Part shown: in pieces, positions 7,281 through 15,050 of the stretch
How positions within the stretch are numbered: position 1 is the first letter of the stretch
How the letters are laid out: the number at the start of each line of letters is the position of its first letter
NCBI GenBank assembly: GCA_035640715.1
Contig: DASQVO010000297.1
Coordinates: forward strand, 1-19,699
Length of the DNA: 19,699 nucleotides
Direction of reading: 5' to 3'
Source of the DNA: DASQVO01 sp035640715
Lineage (GTDB): Bacteria; Actinomycetota; Actinomycetes; Streptosporangiales; Streptosporangiaceae
The notes under the pieces: model-generated
Databases searched by the model: none
The model's input: only the letters and a program-made list of their open reading frames with translations
What the model was told of the DNA's origin: nothing
Translations under genes and position numbers: made by a program

Positions 7281-7340
7281 AATCGTTCCGGCAGCCAGGA
7301 CACCAGAGCGCCTGCCCCTGCGCGGCCCCGTTTGTACAGT

Positions 7341-7393
7341 GATCGATTTACTTAACCGACCGTAGCACGGCTGATCCGGAAAGTAAAACGATC
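7341..7393 (-). promoter_or_regulatory. Paired inverted repeat and promoter for the reductase operon
   Basis: GATCGATTTACTT (7341-7353) and AAGTAAAACGATC (7381-7393) are inverted copies, 12 of 13 matching, separated by 27 bp. On the minus strand TTTACT (complement of 7382-7387), a 17-bp spacer and TACGGT (complement of 7359-7364) fit an actinobacterial sigma-70 promoter. One arm covers the -35, the other lies just beyond the start point, as for a repressor that clamps the promoter. No dedicated regulator gene is adjacent, so the controlling protein is unknown. Confidence 0.5.
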
Positions 7394-7537
7394 GCTATAC
7401 TTCGGCTGCGGGAACCATCACGGCACCGCGCCCCTCCCGCCACGGCGGCGGCCGGGGGCGCGTGAGCGGATCCCGCGACGAATGGACTACCCCGGACGTC
7501 AGCGGCAACCCGACGTGCGCGGTTGGTGAAGGCTCAT

Positions 7538-7567
7538 CTTGCGTGACATAGCCGTTACGCTTATGCT
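7538..7567 (+). promoter_or_regulatory. Promoter with CTTGCG/TTACGC operator
   Basis: TTGCGT (7539-7544), a 17-bp spacer and TATGCT (7562-7567) form a good sigma-70 promoter about 135 bases ahead of the hydrolase start. Inside it lies an imperfect palindrome, GCGTGAC - ATAGCC - GTTACGC (7541-7560), one mismatch in seven. The half-sites CTTGCG and TTACGC recur upstream of the CGNR regulator gene at 9188-9228. Confidence 0.5.
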
Positions 7568-7703
7568 CCTTTCAAGAGGAGGGCCGTGGCGGTGGCCGAA
7601 CGCGGTCGGGCCTGGATGGGCGAGCGACCGGGTGGTCGCCCATCGACACGCCGGAGTGGTCTCCTTCCGGAGCCGCGTCGGCTTCCGGGAAGGAATGAGC
7701 CAC

Positions 7704-8132
7704 ATGAGAACGGAACGCATCGGGGACACGGACGTCCGATTCCGGCGCGACGGCACGGGTGATGCGGCCCTGGTCTTCGTCCCCGGATTCCTTGACGACC
7801 AGCACGTCTGGGACGGCGTGATCGCGGAGCTGAGCGGCGAGGACGCCGAGACCGTACAGCTGGACCTAGCCGGACTGGGCGAGCGTACCGACGCGCACGG
7901 CCCGTTCACGTTCGACCGCTTCGCCTCGGAAGTCGGGGCCGTGGTGGACGCCCTGGACAAGCCGGTGGTGCTCGTTGGCCAGAGCATGGCTGCGCCGATC
8001 GTGGAGCTGGTCGGCGCCGCCCGCCCTGAGCGGACGCTGGGCCTGGTGCTGGTGACACCCGTTCCGCTCGCCGGCGCACGTATCTGGAGTGGGAGGCCAC
8101 GGCGTTCGGCGGGATGCAGATCCAGGGCGTGA
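7704..8132 (+). pseudogene. Alpha/beta hydrolase, C-terminally truncated
   Basis: From ATG 7704 (AAGGA nine bases upstream) the frame reads an alpha/beta hydrolase N-terminus: LVFVPGFLDDQHVWDGVI, then DLAGLGERTD, and the nucleophile elbow VGQSMAAPIVEL, with serine in G-x-S-x-A. Similarity runs through TLGLVLVTPVPLAG to about 8076. Beyond it the frame becomes arginine-rich and stops at 8132. The cap region and the strands carrying the catalytic acid and histidine are absent, so the product of about 142 residues should be inactive. At the breakpoint another frame opens into the C-terminal half of an NTF2-like protein, implying a deletion joining two neighbouring genes. Confidence 0.75.
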
Positions 8133-8290
8133 TCGTCCTGACCAAGGACGAGCACGGACAGATCGTCCGCGCGGCGATCCACCACCGGCCGCTCGGCCCG
8201 GCGCTGCGTTTCTCCGCCGAACTCAGGCGCCGCCTGGCCGGGCGCATCGGCGCGGCGCACTTCTACGACGGCGAGAAAGAGCCGGCATGA
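8081..8290 (+). pseudogene. C-terminal half of an NTF2/SnoaL-like protein
   Basis: In a frame shifted from the hydrolase, codons from 8081 to the TGA at 8288-8290 read YLEWEATAFGGMQIQGVIVL, then AIHHRPLGPALRFSAELRRR. I recognise the blocks G-V-x-V-L-T-K-x-E and HHRPLG-x2-LRFSAEL as the C-terminal part of actinobacterial nuclear-transport-factor-2-like (SnoaL-like) proteins of about 130-150 residues. The N-terminal half and any start codon are missing; the frame can only be reached by frameshift from the hydrolase. It is therefore a fusion relic. The identification comes from memory of the family and should be confirmed by search. Confidence 0.6.
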
Positions 8291-8381
8291 CCAGCCGCGG
8301 CGCGCGACTGGTTCCGCCGGCACCTGTCCTGACCACGATCGCCGCCCGAACCCCGGGGCGGCTCGGCCAAAGGAGTCTTCC

Positions 8382-9170
8382 ATGCCTCACCTCACCAGCG
8401 CCATCGACGACGGCATCGCCACCATCGTCCTCAACAATCCGCCGCAGAACCGCCTCGACCGGCAGCTGGCCGACGAACTCGCCACAGCGGTGGCGGGCAT
8501 CACTGACAGCGATGCCCGCGTCGTCCTGCTGCGGGCCGACGGCCCGGACTTCAGCTTCGGCGGAGACATCGTCGACTGGCCCGACCTGAACACCGCTCAA
8601 CTCCGGGCGCTCTTCGAGCGGTACATGAGCGTCTTCAACGCCTTCGAGCGCCTCCCGATGCCGGTGATCGCGGCTGTCCAGGGGCTGTGCCTCGGCGGTG
8701 GCTTCGAACTCGCCCTGCGCGCGGACGTCATCTTCGCCGGAGAGTCGGCGCACTTCGGCCACCCGGAGCAGACCCTGGGCATCGTCACTGTCCTCGGCGG
8801 CATTTACCGGGTCGCCGAACGCGCCGGCCGGGCCCGGGCCTCGGAATGGGCCCTCACCTCCGAGCGGGTCCCGGCGCGGACCATGGCGGAGACCGGCGTC
8901 GTCAACCGGGTCGTCCCGGACGACACCCTGCTCAAGGAGGCCACCGCCTTCGCCCAGAAGCTGGCGAAGGGCCCCACCCGGGCCTACGCGGCGCACAAGG
9001 CGCTGCTGCGTTCCTGGGCCATCGGAGGGATCTCCGCGGCGGACGAGGCCATGTTCGACATCGCGATGCCGCTGTTCTCCACCGACGACGCGGAGGCGGG
9101 CCTGGCCTCTGCCGTCGCGGCCCACAAGGCCGGCAAGCCGCGACCCACGCTCCACTTCAAGGGCCGGTGA
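8382..9170 (+). CDS. Enoyl-CoA hydratase/isomerase family protein (crotonase), copy 2
   Basis: The 262-residue protein has normal crotonase length. FSFGGDI (57-63) and LCLGGGFELALRAD (102-115) form the oxyanion hole, and Glu109 and Glu129 lie 20 residues apart at the two catalytic positions. The start is supported by AAAGGAG nine bases upstream. It shares the FGHPEQTLGIVTVLGGIYRV pattern with copy 1 in outline but is clearly divergent, so it is a paralogue and not a recent duplicate. It follows the hydrolase/NTF2 relic by about 90 bp and was probably part of the same operon. The substrate is unknown; hydration of a 2-enoyl-CoA is the conservative guess. Confidence 0.92.
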   Translation: MPHLTSAIDDGIATIVLNNPPQNRLDRQLADELATAVAGITDSDARVVLLRADGPDFSFGGDIVDWPDLNTAQLRALFERYMSVFNAFERLPMPVIAAVQGLCLGGGFELALRADVIFAGESAHFGHPEQTLGIVTVLGGIYRVAERAGRARASEWALTSERVPARTMAETGVVNRVVPDDTLLKEATAFAQKLAKGPTRAYAAHKALLRSWAIGGISAADEAMFDIAMPLFSTDDAEAGLASAVAAHKAGKPRPTLHFKGR

Positions 9171-9187
9171 TGCAGCACGCGATGCTT

Positions 9188-9228
9188 CTTGCGCTATATC
9201 CTCGTAAGAGGCAAATGTCTTACGCAAG
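9188..9228. promoter_or_regulatory. Nested palindromes upstream of the CGNR regulator gene
   Basis: A perfect inverted repeat CGTAAGA (9203-9209) / TCTTACG (9218-9224) with 8 bases between sits inside an outer pair CTTGCG (9188-9193) / CGCAAG (9223-9228). It lies between the crotonase stop and the CGNR start, where an autoregulatory operator is expected. The outer half-site matches the one in the promoter at 7538-7567. I cannot place a convincing -10/-35 pair here. Confidence 0.5.
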
Positions 9229-9263
9229 TGTCGATGGTGCGCCTGCGGGAGAGTGAGCAGCGC

Positions 9264-9890
9264 ATGTCCTGGACGGCGTCAGAGCGGTACGAGATGGATC
9301 CCGCGCCGGGCGGGCTGGCGTTCGTCCAGGACCTGATCAACACGATCCCCGCAGGCCGACCGCGCCAACCGGACCTCCTCGGGAACGTCGAGGACGCCCG
9401 CACCTGGCTCGATCAGGCTCTGGCGAACTGGAGCCGGGAAACCCGCCAGCCGGCACCCGAGATCGCCCTGGCCGCCGAGGACCTGCAGGCGCTGCGCGAC
9501 TTCCGCGATGACCTGCGCGGGCACCTGCACAGACCGTCCCCGGGCACGCCGCCGCGACCGGACGGCCCGGCGGCCTCGCTGATGGCCGTCCCCGCGTCCC
9601 TCCGGCTGGACGAGCACGGGCGCATCCACGCCGACCCACGCGGCACCGGCTGGCGCCGGGTGGCTTCACTCGCCCTGATCGAGGCCTACACCGCCCAGTG
9701 CACGGACACGCTGCGCCGTCTCAAGACCTGCCGCAACATCCGCTGCTCCGTCGCCTTCTACGACCGCTCCCGCAACAACAACGGTGTCTGGCACGACGTC
9801 CGCATCTGCGGCAACGCGGTCAACCTCCGCAACTACCGAGCCCGCAAACGCGCAGACGCCGACCACGGGCTGAGGAGCGCCCACCCCTGA
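9264..9890 (+). CDS. CGNR/ABATE-family transcriptional regulator with variant zinc finger
   Basis: The 208-residue protein begins at ATG 9264 (MSWTASERYEMDPAPGGLAF), the usual start of the ABATE (putative stress-induced regulator) domain, which covers roughly residues 1-130. The C-terminus is a CGNR zinc finger: TCRNIRCSVAFYD, then VWHDVRICGNAVNLRNYRAR. The first two ligands (C-x4-C) and the last cysteine are present, but the third ligand is His, not the usual Cys, and the motif reads CGNA instead of CGNR. A C2HC finger could still bind zinc. GGGAG lies about 12 bases upstream of the start. Nested palindromes precede the gene, and the MBL-fold gene follows within 65 bp. It probably controls itself and the surrounding catabolic genes. 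Confidence 0.85.
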   Translation: MSWTASERYEMDPAPGGLAFVQDLINTIPAGRPRQPDLLGNVEDARTWLDQALANWSRETRQPAPEIALAAEDLQALRDFRDDLRGHLHRPSPGTPPRPDGPAASLMAVPASLRLDEHGRIHADPRGTGWRRVASLALIEAYTAQCTDTLRRLKTCRNIRCSVAFYDRSRNNNGVWHDVRICGNAVNLRNYRARKRADADHGLRSAHP

Positions 9891-9954
9891 GCCTGGAGGT
9901 CTTTCTCATGCCGTCCACCGCCCTGGCCGCGACCCTTGACCTGAAGGAGACAGC

Positions 9955-10803
9955 ATGCCGGCATCGCACCTCGAATACGCCGTGTACGTGGCGGAGGGGA
10001 TCCCCACCACCGTCACCGACCTGCCGCCGGACCTGGACAAGCGCATGTGGTCGCCGACGTCGGCGGTCCTCATCACGGGCGAGCGGGACGCGGTGCTCGT
10101 GGACTCGCTGTTCACCCAGTCGCAGGCTGAGGCGCTGCGCGAGTGGGTCACGGCGTCCGGGAGGAACCTCACGGCCGTTTACATCACGCACGGCCACCCC
10201 GACCACTGGCTCGGGCTTGGCGCCATCCTGGAGGCGTTCCCCGCCGCGCGGGCCTTCGCCGTTCCCGGCGTGATCGCCCAGATGCGCGCGCAGTCGTCTC
10301 CTGAGGCGCTGGCGGGGCAATGGCAGTCCCGGTTCACCGAGCCGCTGGCCGCCACGGTCGCCATCGCGGATCCTGTCCCGCCCGGGGGGCTGCGCCTCGA
10401 AGGCCACGAGCTCGTGCCGGTCGAGCTCGGCCACACCGATACCGATGACACGACCTGCCTGCACGTTCCGGCGATCGGGCTGGTCGTCGCGGGAGACGCC
10501 GCCTACAGCAACGTGCACCTCTACCTCGCCGGCTCCGGCAGCGAGGGCCGCCGCTCCTGGCTCCGGGCGCTTGACACGATCGAGCAGCTGCACCCGCGCG
10601 CGGTCGTAGCGGGGCACAAGGATCCCTCGGCTGGCGACGGCCCCGGGATCATCGCCAGGACCCGCGGCTACATCCGCGACTTCGAGGCCGGCATCGCGGC
10701 CACCTCGACCGCGCTTGAGCTGTATCGCTACATGAGCGAGCGCTACCCGCGGCGGATCAACCGGGGCGCCCTGTGGGGATCGGCGCGGGCCGCGAAAGAG
10801 TAG
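9955..10803 (+). CDS. MBL-fold metallo-hydrolase
   Basis: The 282-residue protein carries the metallo-beta-lactamase-fold metal site: YITHGHPDHWLG with His79, His81, Asp83 and His84, then His160 in ELGHTDTDD, Asp181 in LVVAGDAAYSN and His221 in VVAGHKD. All ligands for a dinuclear zinc centre are present. The branch resembles stand-alone hydrolases of lactones, thioesters or similar esters and not true beta-lactamases. There is no signal peptide, so it acts in the cytoplasm. ATG 9955 has AAGGAG about six bases upstream. It lies 64 bp after the CGNR regulator on the same strand, which suggests co-transcription and a role in the same pathway, perhaps releasing an acid from a CoA or ester intermediate. 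Confidence 0.9.
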   Translation: MPASHLEYAVYVAEGIPTTVTDLPPDLDKRMWSPTSAVLITGERDAVLVDSLFTQSQAEALREWVTASGRNLTAVYITHGHPDHWLGLGAILEAFPAARAFAVPGVIAQMRAQSSPEALAGQWQSRFTEPLAATVAIADPVPPGGLRLEGHELVPVELGHTDTDDTTCLHVPAIGLVVAGDAAYSNVHLYLAGSGSEGRRSWLRALDTIEQLHPRAVVAGHKDPSAGDGPGIIARTRGYIRDFEAGIAATSTALELYRYMSERYPRRINRGALWGSARAAKE

Positions 10804-11126
10804 CCCCGCCGCCTGCGGCGACCGCATCAGCAACATCCGGTTCAGCTGATCACATTGGCCGCGGAAACTGCCACCGAGCCTTTTCAGAATGGCTACAGGC
10901 GGGATGACGATCGAGTGACGGAGGTGGGTGCAGGACGAGCTAGGCTCCCGGTACTACAGTCCCGGGCTGCTGGTGGCTGCCTGCCTGGCTGTGGCGGGCG
11001 TCGCCGTGCCTGTGCGGGATTGCCTGGCATCCGGGGGCCTGAGGGCGGCCTGGATGAGGGTGGCGGCGGCGCGGCGGTCGGCGGGCGGCGGGCGGGGGGC
11101 GGTAGTCGCAGCGGGGGAGCGGGGCG
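10804..11126. other. Intergenic stretch between converging transcription units
   Basis: About 320 bases follow the MBL gene. A small hairpin GCCGC / GCGGC lies just after its stop without a T tract and may terminate it. A GTG-started frame (10928-11140, 70 codons, with GGAGG nearby) would encode one hydrophobic segment, LLVAACLAVAGVAVPV, followed by arginine- and glycine-rich sequence. I do not regard it as a supported gene. The right end is extremely G-rich (around 11060-11120). Confidence 0.45.
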
Positions 11127-12596
11127 CTAGGGCACGGTGACGCCCTGGAGCTGGACCGGCGTGGCCAGGGTGGTCGTGGTGTTGCCCGGGTAGGCGAGGA
11201 CGTTCAGCTCCGACGACAGGGACACGCCGGGCGGTGGCACCGTGCCCAGCACTTCCGGCTCGATCGACGGGGAGACCTGGCAGGCCTGCGGCTCCGGGTT
11301 CTGCGCCACCTGGGCGGCCGAGCAGACGCCGAACGTGTAGGCGCCGGGCGTGGCCGTGAAAGCGCGCGCGTCGTCGGTGCCGAACCCGTCCTGCCCGGTG
11401 ACCGCCACCGTGAACGTCCACCCAGAACTGATGGTCCCCAATTGCGCGGCCGGTACCGTAATCGTGATCTGGCCGCTGGCCGGGTTGCCGCGCACGCTCT
11501 CGATGCTCCCGGCCGCCGTGCCAAGTGCCGTCTGCCACTGGGCGCGGCCGAAGCCGTCCACCTCGATCGACTGGCTCCAGGCATCGGCGGGCGCTACGCG
11601 ATAGTTGCGGCTCGGGTATGTCGCGGCGGTGGAGTAGTCGTAGGACGGCAGCCCCGGCTTGCGGATGTACAGGTCGATGAGCTGGAGCGAGAACCCGTCC
11701 TGGCCGCCGAACGGATTGGTGAGATCGCCGATGCCGACCTGGAACGACGTGGTGGCGCCCGTGGTCGCCGCCCGGAAATCGGTGATCGTGAACGACCGGG
11801 CCGGGAACACCGCCGACGTCCCGTTCGCGGCCGTCGGCAGCGCGAAGTTGCCCGGCCCGGCGCCGCCGCCGGCCGGCCCGCTGACGTTGAGCACGACCGT
11901 GCCAGGCACGGCCAGCGAGGTGACGTCGAAGCCTGCCTCGTTAGTTCCGCCGCCCGGTGCGGTCACCGTCACCGCGACGTGGCTCTGATCACCGGCCGGC
12001 ACCGTCACGGTGGCAGCGAACGCTCCGGACGCCCCCGCGGTCAGTGAGGACGTGCTGCCGCTTCCGTCCGGTACCTGAATATCGGAAATCTGGATGTCGA
12101 CGTGTGCCCCGGGTGCGGTGGATCCGGTCACGGTGACCGACGTCCCGTTCACGGTGGCCTGCGGCGGGCTGGCCTCGATGGCGCTGCCCGCCTCGTGCAC
12201 CGGCGCGGTCACCGTCAGCGGCGCTTCGGCCTGCGAATGGGTCACGTAGCGGGCCGCGACGATGGACGGCTGCTCGAGCAGCCGCCCGGCGCCGAGGTCC
12301 TGGATCAGCCGGACCTCCTGGGCGGTGGCCCAGGTCAGCGGCGACGCCGACCCGGCCGCCTGGCCGTCGGTGAAGCCGATCGAGGCGGTGGCGGGATCGC
12401 TGCCGTAGGGGGAGGCGGGCAGGTCGGGCTGCTCCCAGACCTGTTCGGGGATCAGCCCGACGCCAGAGGCGGAGTCCAGCATGAACTGCAGCTGGCCGTC
12501 GGCCCCGGTGGCGCCGGACAGGTCGCCCACGGCCAGGTCGTGTTCGGCCCGCTCCCCGGACAGCACCGGCCAGGGGTGCCCGGTCCCGGCCGTCGG
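11127..12596 (-). pseudogene. GH15 glucodextranase/glucoamylase, C-terminal part
   Basis: This frame continues the N-terminal part (12597-13463) in the same register beyond an in-frame TGA. It starts with HPWPVLSGERAEHDL, then LIPEQVWEQPDLPASPYGSD and ASIGFTDGQAAGSASPLTWA, the end of the (alpha/alpha)6 barrel of bacterial GH15 glucoamylases and glucodextranases. An Ig-like segment (ATVNGTSVTVTGSTAPGAHV) follows, then the glucodextranase C-terminal DOMON-like domain (FTITDFRAATTGATTSFQVG, DGFSLQLIDLYIRKPG). Intact relatives are secreted and cut alpha-1,4 or alpha-1,6 glucose from chain ends. Most of the barrel is missing, and no ribosome site precedes the first GTG at 12566. It should be non-functional. 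Confidence 0.8.
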
Positions 12597-13463
12597 TCAG
12601 GAAGCCGGTGAATGTCTCGTACGCGTCGCGTTGTCGATCGTCGGGTAGTAGACGTCGGACAGCATTCCGTCCGCCACCGTGTACCAGGTCTTCGACGTGG
12701 TGTCCGGTGCGGTACCGAGGCAGTCCTTGCGGGCGAGGTCGTAGGTGGAGAGCGCGCCCGGCCCGTCCGCGGCCCGGCCTGCGACGGTCCCGACCGCCAG
12801 GCCGAAAATGTGCATGGCGGGAACCGCGTGCCCGACCGTGCTGCCGACCGTGGGCAGGGTCACGCTCGCGACCGTCTTACCCGGGTCGAGCGGGACGGAC
12901 AGGTAGGACATGCTGACGGGCAGCGTTCCGCCGGGGTTCCAGCCGCCGGTGGTGGCCAGCAGGTCCGACTCGCCCCCGCTCGGTGCTCCCGCGGCGGAGG
13001 TGCTGATCCAGTTGGCCACGCTGACCTGCGCGGCCGTCGAGGTTCCATCGGTGTAGCTGACCGTGAGCGTGCCGGAGGTGTCCCCGCCGGTGGAGGCGGC
13101 GGCCACGCCAAGGGTGTTCCCGGACCCGTGGACGGCGATGACCTGGCCGTCGGCGAGGACGTTGTCCGGATGCCCCGGCGGGGCATCCGGCCAGCGCAGC
13201 GGCAACCCGTCGTGCAGCAGGGCAGCGCCCGGCGTGATCCCGTCGCTGGTCAGGGTCGCCGAGGAGAAGCTGTCCCCGGTACCGTCCAGGTCGCCAGGCG
13301 CGGTGTCCGATGGTGCCGTGATCCCGGCGTTGTCGAATGCCTGGTTCAGCGGGACGGGGCCCGCGGCCGCCGCAGTGACCGCGGGCGGGCCGAGCGCGGC
13401 CAGCCCCGCGGTCCCCAGGACCAGGGCAATCGTGGCGGTGAGCGTCTTCGTTGACCAGCCCAT
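12597..13463 (-). pseudogene. Secreted GH15 glucodextranase, N-terminal part, frameshifted
   Basis: The 288-residue frame starts at ATG 13463 with AGGAGG about ten bases upstream. Residues 1-33 are a signal peptide (basic MGWSTK, then TATIALVLGTAGLAALG). A beta-sandwich module follows (FDNAGITAPSDTAPGDLDG, LRWPDAPPGHPDNVLADGQ), a type attached to many actinobacterial glycosidases. Then comes the opening of the glucodextranase N-domain: ARKDCLGTAPDTTSKTWYTV and LSDVYYPTIDN. There a tandem CGCGT duplication (12622-12631) shifts the frame to a stop at 12597. Removing one copy yields DNAYETFTGFLTDG, close to the family's expected continuation. The following N-domain and most of the catalytic domain are deleted. 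Confidence 0.8.
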
Positions 13464-13632
13464 GGCACCGCGTCCCTCCTGGCCGGGACCGGGCGCAGGA
13501 ACCTGCGCAGAATGGTTCGGCCTTGGTCGCCGCCGCGAGCATATATGTGCGAACGCGCGCCCGGAAGAGCTAGTCTGCCTCCTTTCGCTAACGGCCGCCC
13601 ACGGTCATACAGAACCGGACAGCCCGGCCGTG

Positions 13633-14853
13633 TCAGATATCCCAGGCCACGTGGAGGGCGGGCGGCTTGCGGAAGACCAGGCCGCGCGGGGCCGGGGCGG
13701 GCTGGCCGGGGTCCAGGCGGAGACCGGGAAGCTGGCCGAGCAGGGCCTGGACGGCCGCCTGCGCCTCGGCACGGGCGAGCCCGGCCCCGATGCAGAAGTG
13801 CGGGCCGTGCGCGAACGCCAGGTGACGGCCGGCGTCGGCGCGGAAGATGTCGAACCGGTCCGGGTCACGGAACACAGCCGGGTCACGGTTGGCGGCGGCG
13901 AGGGAGACAGTCACCCTGTCCCCGGCCCGGATCGTGGCGCCGGCGATGTCAGCGTCCCTGGTCGCGTACCGGTCGACCAGCGCCGCAGCAGGCTCCAGCC
14001 GGAGCGACTCTTCGATGGCCGCCGGCAGCAGGCCGGGGTCGACGTGCACCACCGCCAGCTGGTCCGGGGCGCTGAGCAGGTGCAGCACCGCGTTGGCGAT
14101 CATCCCGTCTGTCGTGTCGATTCCGCCGAACATGATCACAGCGGCGTCGGAGATGACCTCGCTCGAGGCTAGCTGGCCAGCGCCCGCCACCTCCGCCAGG
14201 ACACTGGACATGCCTGGGGCACGGGAGCCGTCTTGAACACTGGGCTCGCTGCCAGGCACGCGGGCTTCGATGGTGGCGCGCAGGCTGGCCGCCAGGCTGG
14301 CGAACGCGTCGGCGGCATCGGGGCCGGGCTGCGCGTCACTGATGGCGTCCTGGCCGGCGGACAGCTCCGTGACGGCCCCGACGATGCGGGAGTACCAGGA
14401 CAGGATCGTTTCCGGCGCGACGTCCGTCAGGCCGAGTGCCTCCGACACGACCGACACGGCCAGCGGGCCGGCGACGTCCCGGCGGATCTCCGCTGCGCCG
14501 CGGTCCCGGATCGCCGTGACCAGGCGGCCGGCTTCCGCCTCCGCGAATACCGCGAGCCGGGCGCCGCCGCCGTGGTGGAACGCGCTGGCGAACGGGGCAC
14601 GGTGCCGCGCGTGCGCCGCCCCGTCGAGCGACAGCATGCTGGGCCCGACCACCCGCGCCGTGGAGAACCGGGGATCGTCGACCGTGAAGGCCCGGGAGTC
14701 ACGCATGACCGCGACCGCTTCGGCGTAGCCGGTGACCAGCCATCCGCCGAGGACCGGCACCCAGGCCACCGGGGCGTGCTCGCGCAGCCGGGCCAGCGCC
14801 GGATGCGGGTCATCCGCCAGCCCGGCGAGCGTGACCGCCTCAGCCGCGGTCAT
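13633..14853 (-). CDS. Cytochrome P450
   Basis: The 406-residue protein is a soluble bacterial P450. It shows the C-helix HARHR (81-85), I-helix FGGIDTTDGM with the oxygen-activating Asp-Thr-Thr (243-248), the ExxR motif EESLR (281-285) and the heme loop FAHGPHFCIGAGLARAE with the proximal ligand Cys354. Length and motifs are complete, so an active monooxygenase is expected; it needs a ferredoxin and reductase encoded elsewhere. The substrate is unknown. ATG 14853 has no ribosome-binding sequence, but it overlaps by 14 bases the end of a short ORF (14917-14840) with a strong one, so translation is probably coupled. The gene shares its strand with the broken glucodextranase downstream, 170 bp away. 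Confidence 0.93.
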   Translation of the reverse strand: MTAAEAVTLAGLADDPHPALARLREHAPVAWVPVLGGWLVTGYAEAVAVMRDSRAFTVDDPRFSTARVVGPSMLSLDGAAHARHRAPFASAFHHGGGARLAVFAEAEAGRLVTAIRDRGAAEIRRDVAGPLAVSVVSEALGLTDVAPETILSWYSRIVGAVTELSAGQDAISDAQPGPDAADAFASLAASLRATIEARVPGSEPSVQDGSRAPGMSSVLAEVAGAGQLASSEVISDAAVIMFGGIDTTDGMIANAVLHLLSAPDQLAVVHVDPGLLPAAIEESLRLEPAAALVDRYATRDADIAGATIRAGDRVTVSLAAANRDPAVFRDPDRFDIFRADAGRHLAFAHGPHFCIGAGLARAEAQAAVQALLGQLPGLRLDPGQPAPAPRGLVFRKPPALHVAWDI

Positions 14854-14917
14854 AGCTGGCCCGCGCGCTCTCCATACGCGCCTGTTGCCTGCGCTGCGCG
14901 GCGGTGAGAGTGGCCAT
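14840..14917 (-). CDS. 25-residue leader ORF overlapping the P450 start
   Basis: GGAGGTCAG directly precedes ATG 14917. The frame encodes a basic 25-residue peptide beginning MATLTAAQRRQQARMESARA and stops at a TGA (14842-14840) inside the P450 coding sequence. The overlap is 14 bases (ATGACCGCGGCTGA). The P450 start itself has no ribosome site. This is the layout of translational coupling: ribosomes finish the leader and restart on the P450 ATG. Alternatively it is the degraded N-terminus of a longer P450, although the 406-residue form already has normal length. I do not recognise the peptide. Confidence 0.45.
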   Translation of the reverse strand: MATLTAAQRRQQARMESARASYDRG

Positions 14918-14936
14918 CTGACCTCCGGGTGCCTAC

Positions 14937-14952
14937 CGCACTGTGAAGTGCG
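14937..14952. promoter_or_regulatory. Palindrome upstream of the P450 leader ORF
   Basis: CGCACT - GTGA - AGTGCG is a perfect inverted repeat with 6-bp arms. It lies about ten bases upstream of the leader's ribosome site. It could be a repressor operator or a small hairpin in the 5' untranslated RNA. No promoter boxes stand out around it. Confidence 0.35.
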
Positions 14953-15050
14953 TCGCTTGCTTCCGGATGGAGAGTAGCTCTATCAGCCTGCGGGTCGCGG
15001 CCACCTGCCCGCTGACGGAGGCGGCCCGGGCGCACGAGCGCCGTCGGGGT

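Noticed and set aside
8287..8589. ATG overlapping the NTF2 relic stop, opening a 100-codon frame
   Set aside because: It is the shadow frame of the crotonase gene, rich in Ser/Thr/Arg, with no motif.
10928..11140. 70-codon GTG-started frame with one hydrophobic segment
   Set aside because: The second half is low-complexity Gly/Arg/Ala and the frame overlaps the end of the glucodextranase relic; no family is recognised.
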